Part shown: positions 1-11,198 of the stretch, in pieces
Layout of the letters: each line of letters starts with the position of its first letter
How positions within the stretch are numbered: position 1 is the first letter of the stretch
Source: Bromus sterilis
Lineage: Eukaryota; Streptophyta; Magnoliopsida; Poales; Poaceae
Assembly (NCBI GenBank): GCA_950022295.1
Contig: OX465600.1
Span: 234,691,782 to 234,755,781, forward strand
DNA length: 64,000 bases
Direction of reading: 5' to 3'
Notes under the pieces: generated by a model
The model's input: only the letters and a program-made list of their open reading frames with translations
Told to the model about the DNA's origin: nothing
The model's database searches: none
Program-made: the position numbers and the translations under genes

Positions 1-2024
1 TGTCGACCGCAGCGGCCGATCAGGCAAAACAAAAAGGGGGAAATAAAGCAAGGGTGAGTATCTAGCATACCCGCGAGTCTTACGTCCACTACTAAGCATT
101 TATGCATTTGTATCAATGGAAAGGGGAGGCTGTATATAGTGGACTGCAAGGTAGAAATCAGAATAAGGGTAAGAAGCTAGGCCTAACGAAGACTAGCATC
201 TTCTGACGAGTCTTGCAGCACAAGATGAGAACAACCAACAGTTTATATAAAGCATAAAGTAACAATGAAGCAGAAGTTACTGCAGCATTGTATAATATAA
301 GTTGTAATGATTAATAATAATAATGCCTCCGAGTTCCCCTCCTCGACTTCCCTGCGAGGAAGAAAACCCGGAACCATACAGTTTAATAGTAGTAGTTTGT
401 AGTGGTAAGATCCAGCTTCAGCATAAAGCGTCCTGTTCCCGTGGACACGGCTATTCGAATAGATTAAACTCCCTGTAGGGGTGCATTACTGTTCAGCCTG
501 CACGCTCGGATCTCCAGGGTGGCATACACCTTGTTAGGGAATGCCCCACCGAGGCTATCCAACGCATCGCAGCCAATCCTAGGCTCAGCAGAGAGGCCAT
601 CCGTCAGACTATGTCCTATGCGCCAAGGGGTCTAGGTCCCTCACCCTTGCACGCTCCTTCACGGTACGAGACTGGCTGGTGAAGCAAAAGCAAATCCAAA
701 CACACCTGCTGCAGCAAAGAAGAGAATACCGCTTCCCGGCTATCAGCCCGTGGTATTGCTGACGTCCGAAGAGCTTTCGGACGAAACTACGACGCGGAGG
801 GCCCACACTGTAATCCCACGTGTAGGTAGTGCGTACAGACCAACGGGCCTCTCAAGTCATCCACCGAACCATTTAGCATTTTAATTAACCTGCGTGACAA
901 CCGTTATCGTTGCGTCGACTTAACTGACCCACGGACAACGACAGCATTCAGGACCACCAGTACATCGGTGCCTGCCCTGTCGTCCCACCAAATCTCTGCG
1001 GTTACCAACAAGGTGAGCCGACTCCTTACCTTATCTCGCATGTGCTCTTGGTAGAGCTCGACTTTCGTGGTTTGGTAACTCTCGCGAGATACGAGCAGGG
1101 GCCAAGCATGCCAGTAACGTCGGTCGTACCCTCCCTGTCGTTCCCAACGCAATACCGCTCGCAGGCACCATTGGGTCGCCCCACTTCTTACCTTAAGGAC
1201 AACCGTTGCTTAGGTACCTAGAGCGGCTATACAGAGTCAGCAACGAGTGGAGGTACGAGGATTACTCCTCGATAGCTCACACTTGATGGTGGCTCGGCAG
1301 AGCCGAGCTAGGGGGCCTTAGGAGGTGTCTGCATTGTACCGTACCTGTAACAGTTAATATATCGTATCCGTGTTCACTCCCTTGAGTGGTAACGGCCCGC
1401 TGTCTAATCCTAGCTAACAATGCGTAGGGCTCACTGCTGAATAATGCATAATTATAATAGGCAGCATAGGATAAAGGAAGGTACATCAAGGGGCAACAAA
1501 AACAGGCTATGCAATTGAATAGGATTGTAATCATAGCAGAAACAGTAACAATGCCTAGTGCAAGAAATGTACGGAAAAGATAGGCGATATATGTGGAAGA
1601 GAATGGCTCTGCTTGCCTGGAAGCTCGCGGTAAGGGTACGGTTGTCGACGACGTAGTCGATGAGAGGGGAATCGGCAGCGGTCGTCGGGACTACCGGACA
1701 ATAAGAGAGGGGGAATAAACAATAAATACACAGCAATAATAGCAATACAAATACAAGACATGGCAAACTCAATGTTAACGGTGTTCTAACGTAGTACGAT
1801 GCAATATGCTCGGAGCGGGAATTCATCCGGGGATGAACTGCCAGCTCCGGGTGATTACCGGACAGGGTGTCCGGAGGGGGAAGGGATCAAGCCAGAGGTG
1901 TCGTGGACATCTGACAAACTTATGGGTGGGGTATCCGGGTTAGCTGAACTATTCTGAACAACTTTCTTGTTTAGAATAAATTCATCCGGATACTTTAACA
2001 GTACCGGCCAAATCATCGGACAGA

Positions 2025-2040
2025 CCGTCCGGAGGGGGGA
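2025..2040 (+). promoter_or_regulatory. Polypurine tract of element A
   Basis: The purine-rich run ggagggggga lies immediately upstream of the LTR start TGTCGA. A near copy (gtccggagggggaa) lies about 155 bp upstream at 1870-1883. Both follow a GGACAG...GTCCGG inverted repeat. Confidence 0.5.
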
Positions 2041-3643
2041 TGTCGATGTTCGTTGTGTTAGAGGGGTGTGGTTGTTATACGGATCACGTATCCGTATTTG
2101 TTATATTTTTCTGATCAATTTCGATGTATAAAGTTTTTGAATCTGACTTACGGTTTAAAAGATATTGATTTTCTAATATTTAAAAGCTTTCAGGAATTTC
2201 TCTTATTAATTAAATCCAACATTACCCAGAACAGTGGGTTGACTGGTCCCAGGGGCTAATCTAATTGCATGGACCCACCAGTCAGGGACACATGCTTAAT
2301 AAAACAGTTTAATTAATCTTGTGGTTAATTTAAAGGGTCGGGCCCACATGTAATAGACAAAGGAGGGGTTCTCTGCTTAATGCTCATTAGCCCTTGCTGG
2401 CCCACCTGCTAGTGGGAGGGGCTAGGCCTAACAGGGGGATTAGCCGTGGGCTAATCCCAACCGTGCCCGCCGGCGAGGAGGTTCACGGCGGCGGCCTGGA
2501 GCAGGGGCGGGGCACGATGGCGGGCGTCAGGGGCGCTGGGGCGCGGCGGCCAGAGGGACGCGAGGCCGTGGCCAAGCCCATCCGCACAGCAGCAACGGCG
2601 GGGATCACCACGGGGTCATGCTCCCGGCCATGGCAAGCTACGGGTGTCGGGCGCTTCTACGACGAGGAAGCGGGGAAGGGAGGGGAAGGATTCTCACGGG
2701 GAGGAAGCAGGGGGAAGTGGGCTCGGGGTGGCCGTGGTACGGCGAGGCCGGGGGGCGCCGGTGGCTGGTGAGGCCAAGGCGGAGGGGTGGCGTGGTTCTG
2801 CGAGGCGGGGCGCTCCGGCGCCGATTTAGGGCTCGTGGAGAGGAGGCCTAGGCCGGGGAGGCGGCCGGACGGCTCGGCCATCCATCGCCGTTGGTCGCGG
2901 GATCGAAGGAGGGCCGCCATGGCGGGCTCGCATCGAAGGAGAAGACGCGGGGAGGGAGGGGGCAGAGGGTCAGAGGGGGGGAAGAAGGGGCAGGTAGGGT
3001 TCCGCCGGGGGGTCAGGGTTTATACCAGCGGCTAGCCGCCGGATGCACGCCACGGTGTGTCCGCGGCCATGGCCGATGCGGATGGAAGACACGCAGTGGG
3101 GGGAACAGTGAAGGAGGGAGAAAGAGGGAATGGGCCAGGCGGGTGGGCCTGGTGGGGGAGTTGCCCTGGGCGCTGCTTAGTATTTTTCCTATTTCTTTGT
3201 TTTTTGTTAACTTCATATGCTTCTGTTTTATTTTAACTTGCTAACCAATGATTTTTGTAAAAGGTGCAACTATTTCCAATATTAATGTTACACCAAATAG
3301 TGTGGCCACAAAAAGTTTGGCACTAAACAAAAATCATGTAGTTCACTGAATTATTTAAAAGGGGTTAAATGTGGCTTTCTGGCTGTTGTTATTATTTATT
3401 TACTCTAGTAAACATTTTAATAAATTCACATTATAGTTTTAATATGATCTACTGATTATTAGGGATTTTATAAAAGTGGTGGCACAATTTTCGGTTGAAT
3501 ATTAATTGCCACATTGTTTTGGAAATTTTAAATCGGGCTGAATTTGAACAAGCCTTGGTCAAGGGTGATCATCACATGCCTAATCATGGTGACTTGGGAA
3601 CAGTAAAAAGTGATTACTCTAGTGTGACACCCAGGGTGTTACA
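2041..3643 (+). repeat. 3' LTR of element A
   Basis: It begins TGTCGATGTT directly after a purine run and ends GGGTGTTACA, giving TG...CA ends over 1603 bp. The middle (about 2460-3160) is very GC-rich and the flanks are AT-rich. A TATA-like tttatacc lies at 3018-3025, late in the LTR. The reverse reading (TGTAACACCC start) was considered, but no primer-binding site follows its end, so the + orientation is preferred. Short open frames inside are GC-rich chance frames. Confidence 0.6.
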
Positions 3644-3660
3644 CACTCCTCTTCATACCC

Positions 3661-5358
3661 TTAAAGGTTAGAATTGATAATAACAAGATATGCTTTCTTT
3701 TCATCTATATAAGCATATTTGATCTTATCGGGAAGATGTTTAAGGTCAAACACTGGATCTTCTTTTGGTTGAGACAAAATTCCCAAAGGCTTAACTGGAA
3801 CGTTGTGCTTTAGGATAGAAGGTTGTCTTAAGAATATTTCTTCCAGCTCATTCCTCTCCTGCATATGCAAATCACTCTCGTGGTCTTCCATATATTGCTG
3901 CAAAGGATCGTCAAGAGGAATAGCAATAGAAGCAATATCTTCAATAATTTTATCGTTACTAGGAAAATCAGTACCACGAGGCTGCTTAGAGAACTTTCAA
4001 AAGTTAAATTCATATGGCTCACCATTGAATTCAGCAGAAACTTTACCTTTCTTGCAATCTATTATAGCTCCAGAGGTTCTGAGAAAAGGTCTACCAAAAA
4101 TAATAGGACAAAAATTATCCCTTACTGAACCAAGTACTAGAAAGTCGGTAGGATACTTTACCTTTCCGCATAGAACTTCAACGTCTCTCACAATTCCGAT
4201 AGGAGAGATAGTTGCTCTATTCGCAAGATGAATAGTAACATCAACTTCTTCAAGTTCACAAGGTGAAATCTCACCCATGATCTCTTGATAAAGTGAATAC
4301 GGGATAGCACTAGCACTCGATCCCAAATCGCATAGCCCATAATAATTGTGATCTCCTATTTTAACATATACTATTGGCGTACCTGAAATTGGGCCTTTAT
4401 TCTTGGCTGTGACAAGGTTAGTGGAAACAACACAAAAATTTATATTGGAATCTAAAGCATCATTAGTAATAAGATCCTTAGCCAATGCAACTCGAGGATC
4501 GACCTTAATCTGGTCCTCAGGCTCATCAAATCTTCTCTCACTCTTATTCATTATGCATGTCACATATATAAATGCATGCACAATAGGGTCAGCAACATGA
4601 ATATCAATAGATAATTCTTTGAAGGGTTTATGATGCCGACTCTTCTTCTTCTTAGAAGAGTCGCTATCGGAGGCAAAGTCCTTACAAAAACCAATCATTA
4701 GATGGGAATCAGGACCAATATTAGAGCAAAAGGCATTAAAGGAATCAGTTTTCAGATAGCTCTCTATATAATCATGCTCATAATTTATAGTGGGTTCAAT
4801 ACCTTTATCTATTTCCCAATCTTCGGTATTCTTCTGGATCCTTTCAAGAAGATCCCATCTTTCTTCAACGCTTTTCGTCTGAAATACCCCACTAGAGGAG
4901 GCATCCAACATCTCCTTATCCTGACGAGAAAGTCTAGCATAAAAGTTTGTAAGTATAGTTTCCTTGGGGAGCTCATGAATAGGACATTTGAGCATTAGAG
5001 ATTTCAATATCCCCCATGCTTGAGCGATGCTTTCTCCGTCACGAGACCTAAAGTTATAGATATAATTCCTGTCTCGATGAATTTCATGAAGAGGATAAAA
5101 CTTGGTATAAAAGAGAGACATAAGCTCATGCCAATCAAGAAAATGAGAGTTATCGAGAAGCTTATACCAATCTGAAGCTTTATCTATAAGTGATACGGAG
5201 AACAATTTCTTCATGAAAAACTCCTTTGATACACCTACAAGCTTAAATAATGAACATAGTTGTGATAAATATAGCAAGTGTTCACTGGGGTGTCTATCTC
5301 CTGCATAACGATTAGCCAAGACACAATCGATAATACCAGCTGGTATTTTGTAAGGCAC
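3661..5358 (-). pseudogene. gag-protease of element B (one in-frame stop, truncated)
   Basis: This is the Gag polyprotein and aspartic protease of an Athila-like Gypsy element. Gag would package element RNA in virus-like particles and the protease would mature the polyprotein. The N-terminal half carries the plant retrotransposon gag fold (DWYKLLDNSHFLDWHELM near residue 63). A Lys/Ser/His-rich patch near residue 235 follows, then the protease motif CDLGSSASAIPYS near residue 345 and the flap-like IIFGRPFLRTSGAIID. The 453-codon frame stops at a TGA (3999-3997), but the same frame continues without gaps to 3661 through the linker before RT, where another stop occurs. Past 3644 the element is cut by A. 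It sits about 145 bp downstream of the PBS. Probably dead, with otherwise well kept sequence. Confidence 0.85.
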
Positions 5359-5503
5359 AATTTCAGTAGGGGAGGTACAACCACCACAGATTTGGGGCTT
5401 TTCGCCATAAGCAACGATCCAATAGCTAAGTTGTCCATACGGACAAAGAAAAGCAACGATATAAAATTTTCCTTACCAGCTTCACTTACCAATAGCGCTA
5501 TGC

Positions 5504-5521
5504 TTCCCGGCAACGGCGCCA
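5504..5521 (-). promoter_or_regulatory. Primer-binding site of element B (tRNA-Asp type)
   Basis: On the minus strand this reads TGGCGCCGTTGCCGGGAA, matching the 3' end of plant tRNA-Asp. It starts 12 bp after the LTR end, a usual arrangement in Athila-like elements. Confidence 0.85.
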
Positions 5522-5533
5522 GAAAACGTAGCT

Positions 5534-7035
5534 TGATGACCATCAATGTAAAGGGATCTATTGTAGCGTTTTCGATAAGTAAGAGTGTCGAACCCAACGA
5601 GGAGCGAAAGGTACTGATAGGTGATGGTGGACAAAGAATAACTGCAAACACCGAAAGATAACTTTTTAGGGGTTTTCGATATAAGCAGCGATAAGATAAA
5701 AGCAAGCAAAGTAAATAACACTGAGAAGCAGCAAGTGGCCCAATCCTTTTGTGCAAAGGATAAGCCTGACAAATGAACTTATAAAGATTAAAGCGTTCTT
5801 GAGGACACATGGAGAGGTAGTCACATGCTTTTGCCATACTCCGTATCGATAACAAGTGTTGTGCTGATAAGTTTTGAGTGGGTGGATCTATGCTAGCACA
5901 CCTTCTAGACTAAGATAAGTGCACTCTTATGATTAAACATCTTGCAAGCATCCGCAAATACAAGATAGAAATTAAGGCAAAGCCTAACCACAACAATAAG
6001 ATCAAGGATCCATTATTCCCTTGTGCAAAAGTGTGCAAACTGGGGTTCAGGTTTCTGTCACTCCGGCAACCCACCGTAAACATTCTTAATACACAATGTA
6101 TTCCCCTAGGTTCTTAACAAGGCGAAGTGTTGAGTGTTCGACTCACACAACACCACTAGGAAAATAGCAACACAACTTAAATATCAAATAACACAAATTA
6201 CTTCAACATCATATGATTACTAGCAACTAGACTTCTCCCATGTCGTCAAGAACTAAAGCAACTACTCACAAGACATAAAAGAGATCATGATCAGAGGTGA
6301 TAAATATATGATAAACAATCTGGACATAATGGTATTTCTCCAACAAAAATCAATAGCATTCACCACAAAGTGGTAATCAACACCGGTAGAGTAGAGAGGA
6401 TAGATAGTACGGATTACAACACAAGATAAACTTGTGAGGTGAGATTGGTTGGTGGTGGAGATGGTGCTGATGTTTGGGATGATGTTGATGATGATCTCGA
6501 TGATGCCCGTGATGATGGTTATGACGATGGCGATGATCTCCCCTTCCGAGAGGTGATCTCCTCGGAGGAATCTGCCCGCCGGAGAGCCCTTTTCTTCTCT
6601 GTATGTTTCCGCCACGGAGCGGCGGCGGAACTCTGTGAAAGCTTCTCTTTTTAGGGTTTTCGCGTAACGAGGAGTATATAGGCCAGAGGGGGGACCGGGA
6701 GTGGCCCCTGGGCTCCATGCGCCCTCCCGGCGGGGCCAGGGGTGGGACCGCGCCAGGTGGCCACCTGGGGCCCCTGTGGCCCCTCTTCGGAGAGTCTTTG
6801 TTATTCTTCTGTAAAATACCCCTCGTCAATTTTCAGGTAATTTGGAGGTATTCTTCTTTAGCAACTAAGCGTCCACTTTTTACCGTTGAATCCTGCGTGT
6901 ACTGCTTCGGTAGCGGAAAGTTGCGAACTGTGTAAAACAAGCCAAAACAACATAAGAACATCATTGTAATGTGAAATATATCAATGAATAAGGATGAATT
7001 ACAATATAAAATAGTGATGCAATTTGGACGTATCA
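5534..7035 (-). repeat. 5' LTR of element B
   Basis: On the minus strand it runs from TGATACGTCCAAATTGC to TGATGGTCATCA, 1502 bp with TG...CA ends. It contains a GC-rich block with a degenerate palindrome (about 6715-6790), a TATA box (minus-strand tatatac, about 6674-6680) and a GAT/ATC-rich stretch near 6470-6530. LTR fragment H (45265-46472) is a second copy of the same type. Confidence 0.85.
6671..6683 (-). promoter_or_regulatory. TATA box in element B LTR
   Basis: Minus-strand cctatatactcc sits downstream of the GC-rich block, in the place expected for the U3 core promoter. Confidence 0.5.
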
Positions 7036-7102
7036 CTGAGGCAATTTCCTTTGATGGTGGGTTGAAGACGATGCTGCTGCGCTGAGTATTGGTAGGTGGA
7101 GT

Positions 7103-8556
7103 TTAAGCAGCAGTGGGTGGAACTGTGGTATTAGCTGCCCTTGATGCCGGAGGAGCAGATGAGAGCGGCGTCGCATCAATGGGGTCCTCAACTGTGGGTT
7201 CCAGTATGGGACTCTTCGCAGCTGGTGGAGTTGAGGGTGGGGCATTGGGTATGCGCTTGAGGCCATGGGTAGGATCCTTAGGCACTGCATCAGAGTGAGA
7301 TGAGGCAGCAAGAGGTACTGAAGATGCTGGCTGTCGAAGCTTCATCAAATTATTCATCTGCCGAGACATCCGTTCCTTGGATTTGCCTATGTAGGCACAT
7401 TTGGCGGCATATTCAGTGTTGAGGCGATGAACCTCACATTGATGCTCGATGAACTCCTGAGGAGTAACATCCATTACAGGTTTCTTTTTAAATTCATTGT
7501 GGACTTTCTTCAGTTGAGCCTTCAATTGTTTCTGAAGATCACGTTGATGTACCTCATTGATGGGGAATTGTTGAATGTAGAACTTGATGTCTTTAGGTAT
7601 GTCCAAATCATCAAGAGGAGTATCAGGCTTGACGGACCAAATTTCAATATATTCCAAGGAGGAGGGGGATTTCAGAACCCGTGGCCTCAGCTTTGCGTCT
7701 GGCTGCAGCACGCACATACTCAATCTTTTGTTCTTCGGTGGCGACAAAACCGGCCAAGTCTTCAAACTCATCTTCATCATCAGAATTGAAATTAGTCTGA
7801 TGAATGGCACCACGCATGGATGTCTTCTTCGGTGATGGCCATGGGCCGCGTTGAAGGACAGTTTTGGTCTTCATCTGAGGCTGAGGCATTCTGGTTGACG
7901 CCTCAGGTGCACTGCCAGACTCATCAGTGCGAATTCTTGAAGAAGGAGCAGCACCGGCTGTTCCTTGGCATGAGGAGCCAGGAGCATCAGGTTTTATTGA
8001 GGACTTCTTGGATGGTTTGATACCAGGTGCTTTTCTGCGAGGTTGTCGAGGCTCAGGTTGTGGCTGAGGCGGAGCATCAGCCTGACATGGAAGTTGTACC
8101 GAGGCGGCCAAGTCATGGGCCAGACTCTTTGCACGGCTGGCAATCCTCTTGAGGTATTGCTGATAAGCGTTAGGAGAGTCATCAGGAGTCCTTGTTTGTT
8201 GTAGGATCAGGAGTGACACTTGGTTCAGGAGGAGGTCGAGCCTTGATACCCAAAGTCTTCAGAGGCGGATTGACAACAAAAATTTCCTCATGCTGAGGAT
8301 TAATCCATTTATAAGCAGCCCAACGTTTGGCCCATTCCCTTGTGATTTTTTGAACCCTTAGCTTTCGTTCACCAGCATTTTCTCATTCAGGAGTCTTCAG
8401 CTTCTCATAGAGCTCAGGAGTCAGATATTTAGCAGTATCAGTGAGCTTACGGCGAGGAGCCATTTTCTTCAGTGGTGGAGACTGAAGAATGGTTCGTTCG
8501 AGCTGAGCTGCAAATGAAGTGAGACTATGAGAATCATACGATTCCTCAGCAGACAT
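7103..8556 (-). pseudogene. env-position ORF of element C (broken)
   Basis: This is the third ORF of a Sirevirus-like element; its product and role are unknown, and 'env-like' describes position only. It starts at an ATG at 8556 and is open for 57 codons to a TGA (8385-8383). The same frame then continues past 8220, after which two frameshifts move it to the frames 8219-7644 and about 7700-7103. The middle is Pro/Lys/Ser-rich and the distal part is predicted coiled coil (around 7560-7330, Gln/Lys/Glu-rich). The end is Pro/Ala-rich and closes with TAA at 7103. I see no signal peptide or convincing membrane segment, which argues against a true envelope protein. Confidence 0.6.
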
Positions 8557-9533
8557 GTACCTGTGACAGAATTAAGTTGCGAGGGAAGTAGGGTATGGTT
8601 ATATGCGTTCATGAGGAATAGGTTGAGGAAAGTAATCCATGAGGCATAGATCTATATCTCAGAAAGGTTGCAATACTGTTGAGGAATGTAGGGGCATGAA
8701 GAAACGGGAAGAATCGTGAAGAAGCAACAGTAGTGAGGAACAAGGAACTGAGACACAAGCATACCAGAACTGAGGTGAATACTGAGGAACCACGAGTCAG
8801 TCTTCCCCGGTGACGGTGAACTCCTGCGACGATAGCACGAGAGCTTGAGAAGCTCAAGAGCGGCGGCGCGAGAGGGAGAGGAGATGTGGGGGAAAATGAC
8901 CGGGGGGTGGGTGGCTATTTATAGAGTGGTAAAAGCTGAGGGGTTGCGATTTTTGTGGACGAGATTGCCCCTGACGGTTCGGATTCAGTGGTTATCATAA
9001 TGATGGATAAGCACAACGTGCGGTAAAATCTCAACAATTAAGTGAAGGAATCCTAACCGATAATCCTTAATTTTCGAAAACTGAGGACAGTAAATATATT
9101 GAGGAAAAGAACAAGAGCCTCAGGTTGAGGAATACAGGAGTCCCAAATGAACGCATATGAGATAGATAGAATAGATAAGTGAGCACAGAGGGACGGGTCC
9201 GATCATGTTCACCTAGATAAAGAAGCAAATGCTGAAGAACGAGAACTATAGGTGAACATTGTTGAGGACATAAACAGTAATCATCAGGATGAAGACTTCA
9301 AATGAGGAAACTGAGGATCAACACTTTCTGAGGAATTTGGGCGGTGGCGCTACCCACCTTATAGGGAATGAGACACTTGATGCCATACAATTGTCGTATG
9401 GATCTTGAGTCAATTCCACGTTAATTTCTTCACACTTAGGAAGGTAGTTCCTCATGAGTTGAGGAGTACGACGCATCGTGTGTTGTAAATCAGGATTCTT
9501 CAATATTGTTTAAGCGTTAGGATGTGTGTCCAT
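8557..9533 (-). other. Spacer between pol and env-position ORF in element C
   Basis: About 1 kb with no coding frame of interest. It is rich in CTGAGGA/TCCTCAG-type heptamers, like the C LTR. Minus-strand ctgtcacag just before the ORF start at 8556 resembles a splice acceptor, so the downstream ORF might be expressed from a spliced RNA; that is inference. Confidence 0.4.
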
Positions 9534-11198
9534 TCACTGGACATTTGAGGAATCTAAGATATTTAGCTCACACCTCAGAGTGCTAAAATGCTTCTCATCC
9601 AAAGGCTTAGTGAATATATCAGCAAGTTGGTCTTCAGTCTTCACGTGGCTGATGATGATGTCTTCCTTCAATATATGATCCCAAAGAAAGTGATACCGAA
9701 TCTCAATGTGCTTCGTCCTCGAGTGTTGTACTGGATTCTGAGAGATCTTGATGGCGCTCTCATTTTCACACAGTAGTGGCACTTTCTTTAGGTTGATGTC
9801 GTAGTCCTTTAGAGTTTGCTTCATCCAGAGGAGCTGTGAGCAGCTTGCACCAGCAGCGATGTATTCAGCTTCAGCAGTGGAGAGGGAGACACAGTTCTGC
9901 TTCTTCGATGACCATCACACCAGAGAGCGTCCGAGGAAATGACAGGTTCCTGAGGTAGACTTCCGATCCACTCGATCTCCAGCATAATCTGAGTCTGAGT
10001 ACCCAACGAGATCCAGCTGTGTGCCTTTTGGATACCATAAGCCTAGTGACGGGGTGTGAGTCAAATATCGAATAATTCGTTTCACTGCTTGGAGATGCGA
10101 TTCCTTAGGTGCCGCTTGGAGTCGGGCACACATGCAAACGCTCAACATTATATCAGGACTAGATGCACATAGATATAGCAGAGAACCTATCATGGAGCGG
10201 TATACCTTTTGATCATAGTCCTTGCCATTTTCATCAGGGCCGAGTTGCCCGTTTGTAGGCATCGGTGTCTTGATACGTTTGCAGTATTGCATCGCGAATT
10301 TCTTCACACACTCCTTGAGGTACTTCTCCTGAGAGATGAAGATGCCGTTGCGTTGTTGACGAATTTGAAGCCCTAAGAAGAACTTCAGTTCGCCCATCAT
10401 GGACATATGATACTGTTCACTCATCAAGAATGCAAATTCTTCACTATATTTCTTGTTAGTGCATCCAAATATAATGTCAACAACATAGATTTGACATATG
10501 AATAATGCATCATCATATCTTTTAGTGAAAAGAGTTGGATCGAGGGAACCAGATTTGAAGCCCTTGCTGATGAGGAAGTCCCTTAGTGTGTCATACCAAG
10601 CCCGAGGGGCTTCCTTCAGTCCATAGAGGGCTTTCTTCAATCTGTACACCATATCAAGATTCTTCGAGTCTTCAAAACCTGGGGGTTGAGAAACATATAC
10701 TTCTTCCTCGATATTACCATTGAGGAATGCACTTTTCACATCCATTTGATATAACTTGATATTATGATGGTTAGCGAATGCAAGCATGATACGAATGGAC
10801 TCAAGTCTAGCAACAGGAGCGAAGGTTTCACCGAAGTCGATCCCCTCGACTTGTGTGTATCCTTGTGCTACGAGACGAGCTTTGTTTCCGATGACTTGTC
10901 CATCTTCATCGAGTTTGTTGCGGTAGATCCACTTCGTGCCGATGACATTGTGAACTCGAGGATCAGGTCGTTTGACTAATTCCCAGACATCATTCAGTTT
11001 AAAATGAAGGAGTTCGTCTTGCATCGCCTGAATCCATTCCGCTTCTTGGAATGCCTCAGTGACTTTGGTGGGCTCTGAAATTGATACAAACGAGAAATGC
11101 CCACAAAATTTAGCTATACGATTAGCTCTTGCACGAGTGAGAGGACCTGGTAGATTGACGTCGGCGAGGATTCTGTCCACATGAACTTCATTCGCCAC
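9534..11198 (-). pseudogene. Reverse transcriptase and RNase H of element C (active-site mutant)
   Basis: This is the Copia-type RT (RVT_2) that would copy element RNA to cDNA, followed by RNase H. The frame from 11198 shows WIQAMQDELLHFKLNDVWEL, KARLVAQGYTQVEGIDFGET and YQMDVKSAFLNGNIEEEVYV in the usual order. The catalytic box reads YVVDIIFG where the family has YVDD, so one metal-binding aspartate is lost. A TGA at 9917-9915 interrupts the RNase H part. The same frame resumes with SLSTAEAEYIAA and HIEIRYHFLWDHI and ends at 9534 after the conserved DQLADIFTKPLD. It is shifted by a frameshift near 11200 relative to the upstream gag-integrase frame. Confidence 0.9.

Larger units (their letters stand above)
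1..3643 (+). mobile_element. Element A: 3' end of an LTR retrotransposon (5' part outside window)
   Basis: The segment ends in a TG...CA bounded block of about 1.6 kb preceded by a purine tract, which gives a 3' LTR on the + strand. The 2 kb before it is non-coding and would be the long 3' UTR of the element. I find no gag, RT or integrase motif in it, so the superfamily is inferred only from structure and could be Gypsy (Tat-like elements have long 3' UTRs). The right edge at 3643 interrupts the coding region of element B, so A inserted into B. The 5-bp target duplication on the right would be CACTC (3644-3648); the left copy lies outside the window. Confidence 0.6.
3644..7035 (-). mobile_element. 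Element B: Athila-like Gypsy retrotransposon, 5' half
   Basis: Reading on the minus strand, the order is 5' LTR (7035-5534), a tRNA-Asp-type primer-binding site, then a gag-protease frame. It is cut at 3643 by element A, just before reverse transcriptase would start. The rest of B must lie left of the window. At its right edge B abuts the 3' UTR of element C, so B inserted into C; the 5-bp flank there is CTGAG (7036-7040). Calling it Athila-like rests on the gag sequence style, the tRNA-Asp PBS and the LTR type. Confidence 0.8.

Noticed and set aside
1452..1826. Hydrophobic minus-strand ORF of 124 codons with a membrane-like segment
   Set aside because: It lies in the non-coding 3' part of element A, has no homology I can name, and low-complexity Leu/Cys/Tyr runs arise easily from GAA/AAT-rich + strand sequence.
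2394..3244. Several overlapping GC-rich ORFs on both strands
   Set aside because: They lie inside the A LTR and are Arg/Gly/Pro/Ala-rich in every frame, the typical shadow of GC-rich DNA.
6262..6829. ORFs with Ile/His runs in B, H and G LTRs
   Set aside because: Translations of the ATC/CAT-rich stretch and GC palindrome of the LTRs, repeated in each LTR copy.
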